DNA of 64,000 nucleotides, taken from positions 868,001 through 932,000 of the forward strand of contig CP121688.1 of assembly GCA_038396625.1 (NCBI GenBank), written 5' to 3'. Under the pieces are notes generated by a model. That model was given only the letters and a program-made list of their open reading frames with translations. It was not told the origin of the DNA and searched no databases. Made by a program: the position numbers and the translations under genes. Of the stretch, positions 18,601 to 27,240 are shown piece after piece; position 1 is the stretch's first letter, and each line of letters starts with the position of its first letter. Source of the DNA: G038396625 sp038396625 (GTDB lineage: Bacteria; Bacillota; Clostridia; Peptostreptococcales; Thermotaleaceae).

Positions 18601-18782
18601 ATTTTGTTTCGTGGAGTATTTTATTATATTTTTTACATCCTTTAACAAAATGATATTAGTTACACAAGGTAAATAAAAAAAGTCTGCCAAAATATTGAAT
18701 TTTTCGACAGTTTTCGAGCATTTTTAAAGAAAAGTTGATTTATAATAAACAAAGAACTATTAACAACAGGAGGAGAGGTACT

Positions 18783-20492
18783 TTGAGAAAAATAAGCTGG
18801 AGAAACTTACGAATAGGACTAAAATACGGTATAGCTTTAGGCGTTATGATTGCTTTATTTACTGCGGCTGCAGGCTTTGTGACAAAATCACTATTTGACA
18901 TTAAAACGTCGGTAGAAGATATTGATGTAAAAGGAAAAAGGTCCGTAACTTTAACCTACATGACTTCTTTATTTACATCGAAGGCTCTGAAAATTTCTGA
19001 TTATACGCAATTAAAAAGTAAAATTTTGATAGATGAGTATGACACAATAAAGAATGAATTTGACAAACTACATACTGCTATTGAACCTACAATGAATGAT
19101 AAAGAATCAAAATTTGTTTTTAATATCATTAAAGAGAATAATAAAAAAATGGATGACATTTTCCAAAACAAAATTATTCATCAGATACAGCAAGATGATA
19201 TAGATGGAGCAGTATCAAACATCATAAAAACGACTGCCCTTTCCAAATCCAATGCACAATTATTTGAAAGATTAAAAACCATGATAGATAGCGAACGGGA
19301 AAAATCAATCTCCAATGCATATGAAAATATTAAAAAATCTATTATGACTCTAGTAATATCGATTCTTTTTGCTGCAATATCAGGAAGCCTTCTTGTAATT
19401 TTTATTAGCAGAGGCGTTCGGCGCAATCTGAATCAAGTTGTTCATGTAGCCAGTAAAGTTTCCGAGGGTGAGCTTACAGTAGAAAAAATAAACTATCATG
19501 GAAAAGATGAAATTGGACAACTGTCTGAAGCAATAAACAATATGTTACATAATCTTCAAAATATCATTCAAACCGTTATAGAATCAGCTTTAATCGTAGA
19601 TGACGAAAGCAACAATTTTAAAAGAATTGTTGACGAAGTAAAGCAAGGAAGTGAACAAATAGCTGCGACGATGCAAGAAATGTCTGCAGGAGCACAAGAA
19701 CAAGCAAGTTCGGCCAGTGAAATCGCAAATTCTATATATAGTCTAACAGAATTAATTAGGCAGGCAAATATCAATAAACAAGCATTAGAAAATTCATCTC
19801 AAGATATTTTAAACGTCATTGAAACAGGAAGTATGCAAATGGAAACTTCTATTGGCAATATGAATCAAATAAATGATATTATTCAAGATTCGGTTTTTAA
19901 AGTAAAACAACTAGATGAAAATTCTCAAAAAATATCTGCATTGGTTCAAATGATTAGTGACATTTCGGAACAAACAAATCTTTTAGCTTTAAATGCTGCA
20001 ATTGAAGCTGCAAGAGCAGGGGAAGCCGGTAGGGGTTTTGCAGTAGTAGCAGAAGAAATTAGAAAATTGGCTGAACAAGTTGGTCAATCAGTAAAAGAAA
20101 TAACAGATATTGTAGTAGGGATTCAAGATGAATCTACCGCTGTGACAAAATCATTAGAAAAAGGATATCAAGAAATAAAGAGTGGGACACATCAAATTAA
20201 GATTACGGGAGAAGTTTTTGAGAAAATTAATAATGAGGTTGTAACAATGGTTGAAAAAATAAATAACGTATCTGAAAGTTTGAATGAGATAGCTAAAAAT
20301 AGCTCTGCGATTAATGATGCTGGAGAACAGATCGCAGCTATATCAGAAGAAAACTCTGCAGGAATTGAACAAACCGTTGCTTCAGTACAGCAGCAAAATG
20401 GTTCTATGGAAATTATTACACAAAATGCGTATGCCCTGTCTGAATCGGCAAATAAATTAAACAGTGTGATCAAACAGTTTCATTTGCATTAG
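18783..20492 (+). CDS. Methyl-accepting chemotaxis protein with four-helix-bundle-type sensor
   Basis: The start is a TTG, 7 nt after AGGAGGAG; upstream in-frame codons lack a ribosome site. The protein has 569 residues: membrane segment (about 9-32), an extracytoplasmic helical region of roughly 150 residues resembling 4HB_MCP sensors, second membrane segment (about 180-200), HAMP, and a signalling domain with EQTNLLALNAAIEAARAGEA. Its ligand domain differs from the CACHE receptors at 7.3 and 20.9 kb. A terminator follows at 20498. The gene lies between catabolic clusters, as is common for receptors tuned to the substrates of neighbours. Confidence 0.88.
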   Translation: MRKISWRNLRIGLKYGIALGVMIALFTAAAGFVTKSLFDIKTSVEDIDVKGKRSVTLTYMTSLFTSKALKISDYTQLKSKILIDEYDTIKNEFDKLHTAIEPTMNDKESKFVFNIIKENNKKMDDIFQNKIIHQIQQDDIDGAVSNIIKTTALSKSNAQLFERLKTMIDSEREKSISNAYENIKKSIMTLVISILFAAISGSLLVIFISRGVRRNLNQVVHVASKVSEGELTVEKINYHGKDEIGQLSEAINNMLHNLQNIIQTVIESALIVDDESNNFKRIVDEVKQGSEQIAATMQEMSAGAQEQASSASEIANSIYSLTELIRQANINKQALENSSQDILNVIETGSMQMETSIGNMNQINDIIQDSVFKVKQLDENSQKISALVQMISDISEQTNLLALNAAIEAARAGEAGRGFAVVAEEIRKLAEQVGQSVKEITDIVVGIQDESTAVTKSLEKGYQEIKSGTHQIKITGEVFEKINNEVVTMVEKINNVSESLNEIAKNSSAINDAGEQIAAISEENSAGIEQTVASVQQQNGSMEIITQNAYALSESANKLNSVIKQFHLH

Positions 20493-20497
20493 AAAGT

Positions 20498-20540
20498 AAA
20501 AGGTCATGGGAGGCGATACAAGCTTTCAATGACCTTTTTA
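20498..20540 (+). terminator. Terminator after chemoreceptor 2
   Basis: Stem AAAAGGTCAT/ATGACCTTTT with a 21-nt loop and a terminal T run, 6 bp after the stop codon. Confidence 0.7.
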
Positions 20541-20701
20541 CATAAGTATGTTGATATTATTTTGTTATGAATAAAAGGAAGTTATTAAACGCATGAAAAC
20601 AAAAATGTATACAACACAACTTATTTAAATGCTTAAAATCATAAGAAGAGTTCTTGTGAACCCAATAAAGAATTAAGGGATGCTTGTAGACATCATTAGA
20701 G

Positions 20702-20842
20702 GTGAATCAGTTTGAAAATTCTTTTGATGAAGAAAAGAATATTGAAAAAGGGATTGATAAAAAAGAATATATTTTAAGTGATAAATCTGATAAGATAATA
20801 ATAGGAAATATATGTATATTTTGCGTTTTATCAAATAAATGA
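20702..20842 (+). CDS. Possible 46-residue small protein (uncertain)
   Basis: A GTG-initiated reading frame ends 12 bp before the start of chemoreceptor 3. The N-terminal two thirds are acidic and lysine-rich and the last 15 residues are hydrophobic (IIIGNICIFCVL). No convincing ribosome site precedes it. It could be a small protein translated ahead of the receptor, or chance. It occupies most of the otherwise featureless 20.5-20.85 kb gap. Confidence 0.2.
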   Translation: MNQFENSFDEEKNIEKGIDKKEYILSDKSDKIIIGNICIFCVLSNK

Positions 20843-20854
20843 GGGGGAAGGACA

Positions 20855-22579
20855 GTGGAGAAGAAATGCTTTGGAAAAAAATTAGGCACCCAAATAACCC
20901 TGTGGTTTTTATTGATCAGTATAGTGACCATAGGCATCTTATCAAGTGTATTTTATCAACAAAGCTATAGGCTTATTGTAAATAATATGGCACAAAGAGG
21001 TATGGAGACAGCAAAGCTTGCTGCTGAGAAATTACATCTTGCTGAATTTGAGCAGTTAAAGACACAAGCAGATGAAAACAAAACTGCATATATGATTATG
21101 AGGCAGAACCTGATTGATATCCGAAGAGCATCAGGTGCTGAGTATCTGTATACCATGCGTATAAACGAAAAAGGTGAATATGTTTATGTCATTGACGGAG
21201 CAGATTTCAGTGATCAGGAAGCAGCCCACATAGGACAAGTAGAAGAGGTTTATCCAGGATATGAAGATGCAATCCAAGGAAGAGCATATATGAGTGACAA
21301 CATCAATACCAGTGAATATGGAAGTTTACTATGTGCTTATTATCCTTTGAAGAATGAAGCGGGAAAAGTAATAGGGTTTGTAGGTGTAGATTATGATGTG
21401 GCAGAAGCATACAAAGCATTCCAAAAATTTAAGATGATCATTCTTTTTATGGCTGTAGGTATGTTCATTGTGGCTACTATACTGGGTATGCTGGCATCTA
21501 AAAAAATATCACGACCTATTGTTCAGCTATCCAGTGCAGCGCATAAAATGGCCAACTATGATTTTAAAATTGAAAATATACATGCAGGTAGTAAAGATGA
21601 AATTGGCGTACTTGCCAATAGTTTTAATGAAATGATCAGGAATATGGGGATATTAATTCATAGTATCAAAAACACTACAAAAAAATTAGAAAACACAGCG
21701 CAAATGATTGCTTCTTCTTCAGAAGAGGTAAGTGCATCTAGTCAGCAAATCTCAACAACTATTCAAGAAATTGCTGCAGGTGCAGGAGATCAGGCAGATG
21801 AAACAGCGACGAGTCTTGAGATTACGAATAACTTATCAAAAAAAATAGAAAGCATATTAGAGGAATTAGAGAATATGATTGCAGATGCAATGAACCTAAA
21901 AGAGAAGAATACATTGGGAATGCAGTCAATGACAGCGCTTCATGATAGCTTTCAAGAAGATGCACAGGCGCGTTTGAATATTCGTCAAGGAATACAGGAG
22001 CTTGCTCAAATGTCTAACGGAATTGGTGAAATTGTGGCAACCATTAATGCCATAGCAGAGCAGACACATTTATTGGCATTAAATGCTGCTATAGAGGCTG
22101 CAAGAGCGGGAGAACATGGAAAAGGTTTTGCTGTTGTGGCTGATGAAGTCCGAAAACTAGCTGAAGAATCCTCTGAAGCCACTGCAAAAATACAAAATAC
22201 CATTACAGAAATTAAAAAAGTGATTGATTATACAAACAATACGATGAATAATACAAAAAATATTGCCCAACGTTCAAGTGAGCAATTAGAGCAAACCAAA
22301 GATGTATTCCATAAAATGCATCAATCATCCGATAAGGTTTCACAGCAAATTATTTTAATGACAAAAGAGATTCAAGATATTGAAGAAGCAAAAAATAATG
22401 TACTAAAATCAATTGAAAATATATCCTCCGTATCTCAACAATCCGCAGCAGCTACCCAAGAAATTAGTGCTTCAGCAGAAGAACAGGCTTCGTCGATTGA
22501 GGAGATTGCTACATCTGTACAAGAAGTAAAAGCGATGACAGATAAATTATCTGAATCCGTTGCGTTATTTCATGTTTAA
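20855..22579 (+). CDS. Methyl-accepting chemotaxis protein with single-CACHE-like sensor
   Basis: This protein has 574 residues and a GTG start after GGGGGAAGGA. It has a membrane segment (about 13-33), a single-CACHE-like extracytoplasmic domain (about 35-185; contains GAEYLYTMRI and GFVGVDYD), a second membrane segment (about 192-212), HAMP, and a signalling domain with EQTHLLALNAAIEAARAGEH. Asn-to-His at the usual EQTNLLALNA hairpin position is a small variation. A strong terminator follows. It is the third receptor in 15 kb; the ligand is unknown. Confidence 0.88.
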   Translation: MEKKCFGKKLGTQITLWFLLISIVTIGILSSVFYQQSYRLIVNNMAQRGMETAKLAAEKLHLAEFEQLKTQADENKTAYMIMRQNLIDIRRASGAEYLYTMRINEKGEYVYVIDGADFSDQEAAHIGQVEEVYPGYEDAIQGRAYMSDNINTSEYGSLLCAYYPLKNEAGKVIGFVGVDYDVAEAYKAFQKFKMIILFMAVGMFIVATILGMLASKKISRPIVQLSSAAHKMANYDFKIENIHAGSKDEIGVLANSFNEMIRNMGILIHSIKNTTKKLENTAQMIASSSEEVSASSQQISTTIQEIAAGAGDQADETATSLEITNNLSKKIESILEELENMIADAMNLKEKNTLGMQSMTALHDSFQEDAQARLNIRQGIQELAQMSNGIGEIVATINAIAEQTHLLALNAAIEAARAGEHGKGFAVVADEVRKLAEESSEATAKIQNTITEIKKVIDYTNNTMNNTKNIAQRSSEQLEQTKDVFHKMHQSSDKVSQQIILMTKEIQDIEEAKNNVLKSIENISSVSQQSAAATQEISASAEEQASSIEEIATSVQEVKAMTDKLSESVALFHV

Positions 22580-22613
22580 GATAGACGAAGTTTTTGGAAC
22601 CCATATAGTTTTT

Positions 22614-22665
22614 AGATAAAAAAGAAGTATTGATTCTTAAAGGGGTCAATACTTCTTTTTTATCT
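22614..22665 (+). terminator. Terminator after chemoreceptor 3
   Basis: 20-bp perfect stem (AGATAAAAAAGAAGTATTGA and its complement) with a 12-nt loop. Confidence 0.85.
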
Positions 22666-22887
22666 AGATGCTTATAGTCTTATAGCCTTTTAATATTGTA
22701 ATGTTAGAATGTTTCATGGAGATATTTTCTTATACCCATATTCCATAAGCTATGTATTTAACTGTTCGTATGTTACTGGTAATAATTTATCCGAATAAAG
22801 TTGTAAGGATATAAAATAGAAAATAATTTAAATAGTAAAAAAAAAAATAAAATTTTTCTAAAAAAGTAGTGAAAAAATTAACGAAAT

Positions 22888-22907
22888 ATGTTAAACTATT
22901 AACATAA
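22888..22907. promoter_or_regulatory. Candidate operator upstream of sucD1
   Basis: Inverted repeat TATGTTAA-ACTA-TTAACATA in the 588-bp gap before sucD1. It may be an activator site. I found no -24/-12 promoter with correct spacing here; the rest of the gap is AT-rich with no other recognisable feature. Confidence 0.35.
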
Positions 22908-23167
22908 GAGATAAAGCACTTAATTAAAAATCATTTTTGCAAGAATTCCAGTAAGAACCTGCATTAGATATAATGTATGGGATGATAAATAAGAAGAAAC
23001 AATCTTTGAAAATACGAGGTTGTTGGATGAAAAATTTGCAGAAATGAAGAGAAAAAGCTATAAATATTGTTAATGTTTTATCAATAATGCATGAAAAATT
23101 TATTGAAATTGCAAAAATGTATTTTCTTCATTGCTTTTTCACAATAATGAAAATGGAGGGGTTAAAC

Positions 23168-24532
23168 ATGAACAACAAGCAATATATCGATGAATTAGTG
23201 GCAAAAGCAAGAGCAGCACAAAGAGAGTTTGAAAATTTTAATCAAGAGCAGGTAGATGCAGTAGTTAGAGAAATTGGAAAAGTAGTTTATGATAATGCTG
23301 TAGAGCTTGCTAGAATGGCTGTAGATGAAACAGGTATGGGTGTTTTTGAAGATAAAATAGCTAAAAATAAAGGAAAAGCGAAAGTAATATGGAATCATTT
23401 AAGAGGTAAGAAATCTGTAGGGATTATACATAGAGATGAAGAAACTGGTATTGTAGAAGTTGCAAAGCCTATGGGCGTAGTTGGTTCCGTAACCCCTTGT
23501 ACAAATCCTATTGTGACACCAATGAGTAATGCAATGTTTGCATTAAAAGGAAAAAACGCCATCATTATTGCGCCACATCCAAGAGCAAAAAAATGTAGTA
23601 CAGAGACTGTAAGATTAATCAATCAAGCCATTGCAAAATATAATGTGCCAGAGAATATGATTCAGATTATTGAAGAGCCTAGTATTGAATTAACCAATTT
23701 ATTAATGCAAGCGACAGACGTTGTTGTAGCTACAGGTGGAATGGGTATGGTAAAAGCGGCATATAGCAGTGGAAAGCCTGCTTATGGTGTAGGTGCAGGA
23801 AATGTACAATGTATTATTGATAGAGATGTAGATATCAAAGAAGTTGTACCAAAGATTATTGTGGGAAGAACTTTTGACAATGGTATTATCTGTTCAGGAG
23901 AACAGACTGTGATTGCCCCTGAAGAAGATTATGATAGAATTATAGCAGAATTTAAAAATAATGGTGCACATTATATAAATGATGCAAAAGAAAAAGAGGC
24001 ACTTAGAAAAGTTATGTTTATAAATGGTGTGATTAGCAAAGATATTGTAGGTCAAACACCTGAAAAAATTGGTCAACTTGCAGGAATTGATATTCCAAAG
24101 GATACAAAAGTAATTCTTATAGAAGCAGATGGTATCGGTGAAGAAGATGTATTATGCAAAGAAAAAATGTGCCCTGTAATGGCTACATTTAAATATAAAG
24201 ATTTTTCAGAGGCTGTACACATTGCGCAAACTAATTTAGACATTGAAGGAAAAGGCCATAGTGCTGCAGTTCACTCAAATAATAAAGAAAATATCGAGTA
24301 TGCAGGAAGATTGACGGTAAGTAGATTGGTAGTAAATCAACCATGTGCTACAAGTGCAGGAGGAAGTTTCTTTAATGGATTTGCACCTACGACAACATTA
24401 GGCTGTGGTTCATGGGGAAATAATAGTATATCAGAGAACTTCACTTATAAGCATTTGATTAATATATCACGAATCGGATATTATATGAAAGATGCAGTTG
24501 TTCCTAGTGATGAAGAATTGTGGGTTTCATAG
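23168..24532 (+). CDS. sucD: CoA-acylating aldehyde dehydrogenase, SucD-like (copy 1)
   Basis: The start at 23168 follows GGAGGG with good spacing; an upstream in-frame ATG (23087) has none and gives a non-homologous extension. The 454-residue protein resembles the Clostridium kluyveri succinate-semialdehyde dehydrogenase (CoA-acylating) from end to end. The catalytic Cys242 lies in DNGIICSGEQ, with CKEKMCPV and TTTLGCGSWG further on. It interconverts succinyl-CoA and succinate semialdehyde with NAD(P)H if specificity is conserved; other short aldehydes are possible. 4-hydroxybutyrate dehydrogenase follows 82 bp later, matching the C. kluyveri pairing. A paralogue of identical length lies at 29.5 kb. 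Confidence 0.88.
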   Translation: MNNKQYIDELVAKARAAQREFENFNQEQVDAVVREIGKVVYDNAVELARMAVDETGMGVFEDKIAKNKGKAKVIWNHLRGKKSVGIIHRDEETGIVEVAKPMGVVGSVTPCTNPIVTPMSNAMFALKGKNAIIIAPHPRAKKCSTETVRLINQAIAKYNVPENMIQIIEEPSIELTNLLMQATDVVVATGGMGMVKAAYSSGKPAYGVGAGNVQCIIDRDVDIKEVVPKIIVGRTFDNGIICSGEQTVIAPEEDYDRIIAEFKNNGAHYINDAKEKEALRKVMFINGVISKDIVGQTPEKIGQLAGIDIPKDTKVILIEADGIGEEDVLCKEKMCPVMATFKYKDFSEAVHIAQTNLDIEGKGHSAAVHSNNKENIEYAGRLTVSRLVVNQPCATSAGGSFFNGFAPTTTLGCGSWGNNSISENFTYKHLINISRIGYYMKDAVVPSDEELWVS

Positions 24533-24571
24533 GATTTTAAAAGTTTTAAAATGATAGACATCCACAAATAA

Positions 24572-24593
24572 TGGGGTGGTAAACACCACCCCA
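24572..24593 (+). other. Hairpin without T-tract between sucD1 and 4hbD1
   Basis: Perfect 9-bp stem TGGGGTGGT/ACCACCCCA with a 4-nt AAAC loop, 40 nt after sucD1 and 21 nt before the next start. With no U-run it is more likely an mRNA processing or stability element than a terminator. Confidence 0.6.
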
Positions 24594-24614
24594 CATTTAG
24601 AAAGGAAGGATAGG

Positions 24615-25733
24615 ATGAAGGCATTTTACTTACCATCAAAAGTACATAAGTTTGACAACTTTAAAGAGTTTGCAGAAGAATTTAACATTGGAGAAAATGA
24701 TTTTGTATTAACCCACGAATTTTTATATGAGCCATTTATGAAATCTTTAAACTTGAAAGCGGACTTTTTATTTCAGGAAAAGTTTGGGATGGGTGAACCT
24801 TCCGATGAAATGATTAATCAGATCATTGCTGCGCAAGCTGGTAAGGAATATAAAAGAGTTATTGCTATTGGTGGAGGAACAATCATTGACATTGCAAAAC
24901 TACTGATATTTAAGGATGCAGACAATGCATTAGACATGTTTGAAAAGAAAATTTCGTTTATAAAAGATAAAGAGTTGATTATTATCCCGACAACATGTGG
25001 TACGGGAAGTGAAGTGACCAATATTTCGATTGCAGAAATAAAAGAAAAACAGACCAAGATGGGCTTGGCCATTGATGAACTTTATGCAGATCATGCAGTA
25101 ATGATTCCAGAGCTTCTAAAAGGACTTCCTTACAAATTCTTTGTATTTAGTTCCATTGATGCTCTAATTCATGCGGTGGAATCCTATGTATCACCAAAAT
25201 CTAATGGATATACAGAGCTATATAGTTTAAAGGCAATCGAAATGATTTTAAAAGGCTATATGGAGATTTTAGATAAGGGAGAAGATTATCGTTTAGAAAT
25301 TCTAGAAGATTTTCTTGTCGCTAGCAACTATGCGGGTATTGCCTTCGGAAATACAGGTGTAGGGGCTGTACACGCACTTTCCTATCCATTAGGAGGAAAA
25401 TATCATGTACCCCATGGAGAAGCAAATTATCAATTCTTCACAGAAGTGTTTAAAACCTATAATCGTTTAAATCCTGATGGGAAGATAAAAGAAATTAATA
25501 AAATCTTAGCAAATATTTTAAATATAGATGAAAAAACCAATGTATATGATGCACTAGAAGGAATACTTAATGAATTATTGAGCAAAAAACAGCTGAGAAA
25601 CTATGGCATGACAGAAGAGGAAATTGCATTATTTACTGATAGTGTCTTAAAAACACAGCAAAGACTATTGGTAAACAACTATGTGCCACTTTCTCGAGAA
25701 GAAATATTCAATATTTATAAAAATTTATATTAA
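24615..25733 (+). CDS. 4hbD: 4-hydroxybutyrate dehydrogenase, Fe-type ADH (copy 1)
   Basis: The start at 24615 follows AAGGAAGGATAGG; the longer in-frame start at 24576 lies inside the intergenic hairpin and is rejected. The 372-residue group III alcohol dehydrogenase strongly resembles C. kluyveri 4-hydroxybutyrate dehydrogenase (VHKFDNFKEF, GEPSDEMI, TTCGTGSEVTN). The nucleotide motif is AIGGGTIID; metal ligands are the Asp and His of DALIHAVE and the histidines of HALSYPLGGKYHVPHGEAN. It reduces succinate semialdehyde to 4-hydroxybutyrate with NADH. It is probably transcribed with sucD1. Confidence 0.9.
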   Translation: MKAFYLPSKVHKFDNFKEFAEEFNIGENDFVLTHEFLYEPFMKSLNLKADFLFQEKFGMGEPSDEMINQIIAAQAGKEYKRVIAIGGGTIIDIAKLLIFKDADNALDMFEKKISFIKDKELIIIPTTCGTGSEVTNISIAEIKEKQTKMGLAIDELYADHAVMIPELLKGLPYKFFVFSSIDALIHAVESYVSPKSNGYTELYSLKAIEMILKGYMEILDKGEDYRLEILEDFLVASNYAGIAFGNTGVGAVHALSYPLGGKYHVPHGEANYQFFTEVFKTYNRLNPDGKIKEINKILANILNIDEKTNVYDALEGILNELLSKKQLRNYGMTEEEIALFTDSVLKTQQRLLVNNYVPLSREEIFNIYKNLY

Positions 25734-25842
25734 AGTATAAACTTTATAGAAGTATACAAAATTATATAGTTCATTTACTTGTAAATCAAGTTTATGATAT
25801 AGAAAACCCCAATTTTTTCCCTATATTTTATATTAGGATTGT

Positions 25843-25880
25843 GATATTGATTTCCTCCCTGAGATCGATATCTTTTTTTT
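25843..25880 (+). terminator. Terminator of the sucD1-4hbD1 unit
   Basis: 12-bp stem starting GATATTGAT with a 6-nt loop, followed by eight T residues. Confidence 0.85.
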
Positions 25881-25916
25881 ATGGAAAAATCTTTAAATGG
25901 TAAAATTTATAAAGTT

Positions 25917-25932
25917 TGGCATAAAATTTGCA
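25917..25932 (+). promoter_or_regulatory. Sigma-54 (-24/-12) promoter for 4hbD copy 2
   Basis: TGGCATAAAATTTGCA with GG (25918-25919) and GC (25930-25931) 10 bp apart, 47 bp before the start codon. Confidence 0.8.
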
Positions 25933-25978
25933 ATAAAAATATTTGAAAGAAAATATGTAAAATAAGGGTGGATAAGCT

Positions 25979-27097
25979 ATGGATAATTTTAGATTTAGGC
26001 CACAGGTGTATAAGTTTGACCATTTTAAGGTGTTTGTAGATGCTTTTGAAATTGGAGAAAATGATTTTATCCTAACCAATGAATGTATCTATGAACCGTT
26101 TATACGCCCCTTAAACTTAGCGGCAGATTTTTTGTTTCAAGAAAAATATGGTATAGGGGAACCTTCTGACGAAATGATTCATCGCATTATTGCAGCAAAA
26201 CCAAGGAAGCACTACAAAAGAATCATTGCCATCGGGGGCGGAACCGTAATCGACATTGCAAAGCTATTGGTATTAAAAAGAGGAGATAAGGTAGTAGACA
26301 TTTTTGAAAGAAAGGTGCCACTGGTAAAGGATAAGGAATTAATTATTGTTCCTACCACATGTGGAACAGGAAGTGAAGTTACGAATATTGTTATCGCAGA
26401 AATTAAAGAAAGGCAGACGAAAATGGGGTTGGTTGCGGATGAATTATATGCAGATTGCGCAGTGCTGATCCCAGAACTTTTAAAAGGATTACCCTTTAAA
26501 TTTTTTATATCCAGTTCTATTGATGCACTGATTCATGCCATTGAATCCTATGTATCACCAAAATCTAATGGTTATACAGAACTATATAGTGCAAAGGCCA
26601 TTGAAATGATTTTAAAAGGTTATTTAGAGATTTTAGACAAGGGAGAAGATTATCGCTTTGAAATCTTAGCGGATTTTCTGGTAGCTAGCAATTATGCAGG
26701 AATCGCCTTTGATAATACAGGAGTAGGTGCTGTTCATGCCCTTTCCTATCCATTAGGAGGCAAATACCATGTACCTCATGGAGAGGCCAATTATCAATTT
26801 TTCACGGAAGTTTTCAAAAACTATAATCGCTTAAATCCTACTGGAAAAATCAAAGAAGTGAATAAAATCTTAGCAAGTATCTTGAAGATTGCTGAAGAGA
26901 AAGAACCATATAATAAGCTAGAAGATGTTCTCAATGAACTGTTAAGAAAAAGAAAGTTAAGGGAATATGGGATGACAGAAGAAGAAATCCCAGTATTTAC
27001 AGATAGAGTTATGGCAACCCAGCGAAGATTGCTGGCGAATAACTATATACCCCTTACACGTGAAGAAATATTAGCTATTTATAAAAATCTATATTAA
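25979..27097 (+). CDS. 4hbD: 4-hydroxybutyrate dehydrogenase, Fe-type ADH (copy 2)
   Basis: A 372-residue paralogue of the preceding dehydrogenase, with identical length and very high similarity (GEPSDEMIH, TTCGTGSEVTN, DALIHAIE, HALSYPLGG, HVPHGEAN). A weak ribosome site (AAGGGTGGA) precedes the ATG. Unlike copy 1 it has its own sigma-54 promoter, so the same reaction, succinate semialdehyde to 4-hydroxybutyrate, can be induced separately. A sigma-54 activator gene follows after a terminator. The tandem pair looks like a local duplication with promoter divergence; cofactor or aldehyde preference may differ. Confidence 0.9.
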   Translation: MDNFRFRPQVYKFDHFKVFVDAFEIGENDFILTNECIYEPFIRPLNLAADFLFQEKYGIGEPSDEMIHRIIAAKPRKHYKRIIAIGGGTVIDIAKLLVLKRGDKVVDIFERKVPLVKDKELIIVPTTCGTGSEVTNIVIAEIKERQTKMGLVADELYADCAVLIPELLKGLPFKFFISSSIDALIHAIESYVSPKSNGYTELYSAKAIEMILKGYLEILDKGEDYRFEILADFLVASNYAGIAFDNTGVGAVHALSYPLGGKYHVPHGEANYQFFTEVFKNYNRLNPTGKIKEVNKILASILKIAEEKEPYNKLEDVLNELLRKRKLREYGMTEEEIPVFTDRVMATQRRLLANNYIPLTREEILAIYKNLY

Positions 27098-27120
27098 GAA
27101 ATGATAGAGAAATTTAGAAG

Positions 27121-27163
27121 GCAGTGAACGTATTCAATAGAGTTGAATGCATTCACTGCTTTT
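27121..27163 (+). terminator. Terminator after 4hbD copy 2
   Basis: Imperfect 17-nt arms (GCAGTGAA...TTCAA and TTGAA...TTCACTGC) around a 5-nt loop, followed by TTTT. Confidence 0.75.
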
Positions 27164-27240
27164 GAAGGTAATGGGAGGTATTATGTAGAAATATATATAG
27201 GAGTAATGGAAGTATACTTTGGAGTAAGGAGGGGAGCACG

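Noticed and set aside
18502..18690. 62-residue minus-strand frame
   Set aside because: TTG start with no ribosome site. The similarity to NhaC2 is in a different frame, so this is pseudogene sequence, not a small gene.
23034..23052. Possible -24/-12 promoter (TTGGATGAAAAATTTGCA) before sucD1
   Set aside because: GG and GC are 11 bp apart rather than the strict 10, and the -24 box is poor. Kept only as a weak possibility.
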